A DNA stretch of 11,470 nucleotides. Origin: UMGS1696 sp964634795. Its GTDB lineage: Bacteria > Bacillota > Clostridia > Oscillospirales > CAG-272. Below are positions 11,429 to 11,470 of the stretch, in pieces. Each line of letters begins with the position of its first letter. Position 1 is the stretch's first letter. The notes below the pieces were generated by a model that worked only from the letters and a program-made list of their open reading frames with translations, was not told where the DNA came from and did not search any database. Where the stretch lies: NCBI GenBank assembly GCA_964634795.1, contig CAZWLL010000057.1, positions 1 through 11,470 of the forward strand. Reading direction: 5' to 3'. Both the position numbers and the translations under genes were made by a program.

Positions 11429-11470
11429 GAGTGGGAATGATCTTCAGCCAAATAGGCGAGACAACCGTCC
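11429..11470 (+). repeat. Two-hairpin repeat element, truncated by window edge
   Basis: Matches 11333-11374 at 40 of 42 bases, starting 96 bases after that copy. The closing strand of stem 1 and hairpin 2 would lie beyond the window. This shows that the element is tandemly arrayed on the same strand. Confidence 0.75.

Larger units (their letters stand above)
11286..11470. other. Gene-free right edge holding tandem two-hairpin repeats
   Basis: No ORF is supported here. Bases 11286-11332 show nothing I can name. From 11333 onward the DNA consists of one complete and one truncated copy of the two-hairpin element also found at 249-325. Confidence 0.6.

Noticed and set aside
11333..11470. Tandem repeats at the right edge as a CRISPR array
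   Set aside because: The repeated units are structured, 96 bases apart, and the intervening part contains the second hairpin rather than unique spacers of 30-40 bases. No cas gene is present.

Overview
The window looks like chromosomal DNA from an uncultured gut-type Clostridia (Oscillospiraceae/Ruminococcaceae-like Firmicute). The evidence is AGGAG-type ribosome binding sites, an S-layer homology (SLH) surface protein, a CsaB-type pyruvyltransferase, and Firmicutes-typical UPF0340, AI-2E-family and CPBP proteins. This placement is inferred from gene content; no rRNA or other marker gene is present.

Layout, left to right. Bases 1-589 hold no convincing gene but are full of perfect hairpins and look like a structured RNA and/or dispersed repeats. 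Then come three plus-strand genes: a small Ig-like lipoprotein (590-928, own terminator); a very large, strongly codon-biased SLH/S-layer-type exported protein (1177-5100, own promoter and strong terminator); and a fusion of a GT4 glycosyltransferase with a CsaB-type polysaccharide pyruvyltransferase (5323-7584, own promoter and a leader mini-ORF). A bidirectional terminator (7593-7630) separates these from minus-strand genes. Transcribed from the right, these are a CPBP/CAAX-type membrane protease (start 11162) overlapping tadA by 4 bases, then UPF0340 (YwlG-like), then an AI-2E-family permease.

The main biological theme is cell-envelope assembly. SLH domains anchor to pyruvylated secondary cell-wall polymers, and CsaB is the enzyme that pyruvylates them. 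Here the surface protein and a one-polypeptide 'glycosyltransferase + pyruvyltransferase' sit side by side but have separate promoters, so the abundant protein and the low-abundance enzyme can be expressed at different levels. The minus-strand genes are housekeeping (tRNA A34 deamination) or poorly characterised membrane and unknown-function proteins.

The most unusual non-coding signal is a roughly 77-base two-hairpin element found once at the left (249-325), once complete at the right (11333-11409), and again about 96 bases later, cut by the window edge. Its two complete copies differ by compensatory changes in both stems. Other notable signals are an in-frame 11-codon leader ORF with the only good Shine-Dalgarno before the glycosyltransferase gene, a 15-bp perfect inverted repeat upstream of the SLH gene promoter, repeated GCGAAGC mini-hairpins in intergenic DNA, and clustered CCTTAAGG palindromes between tadA and UPF0340.
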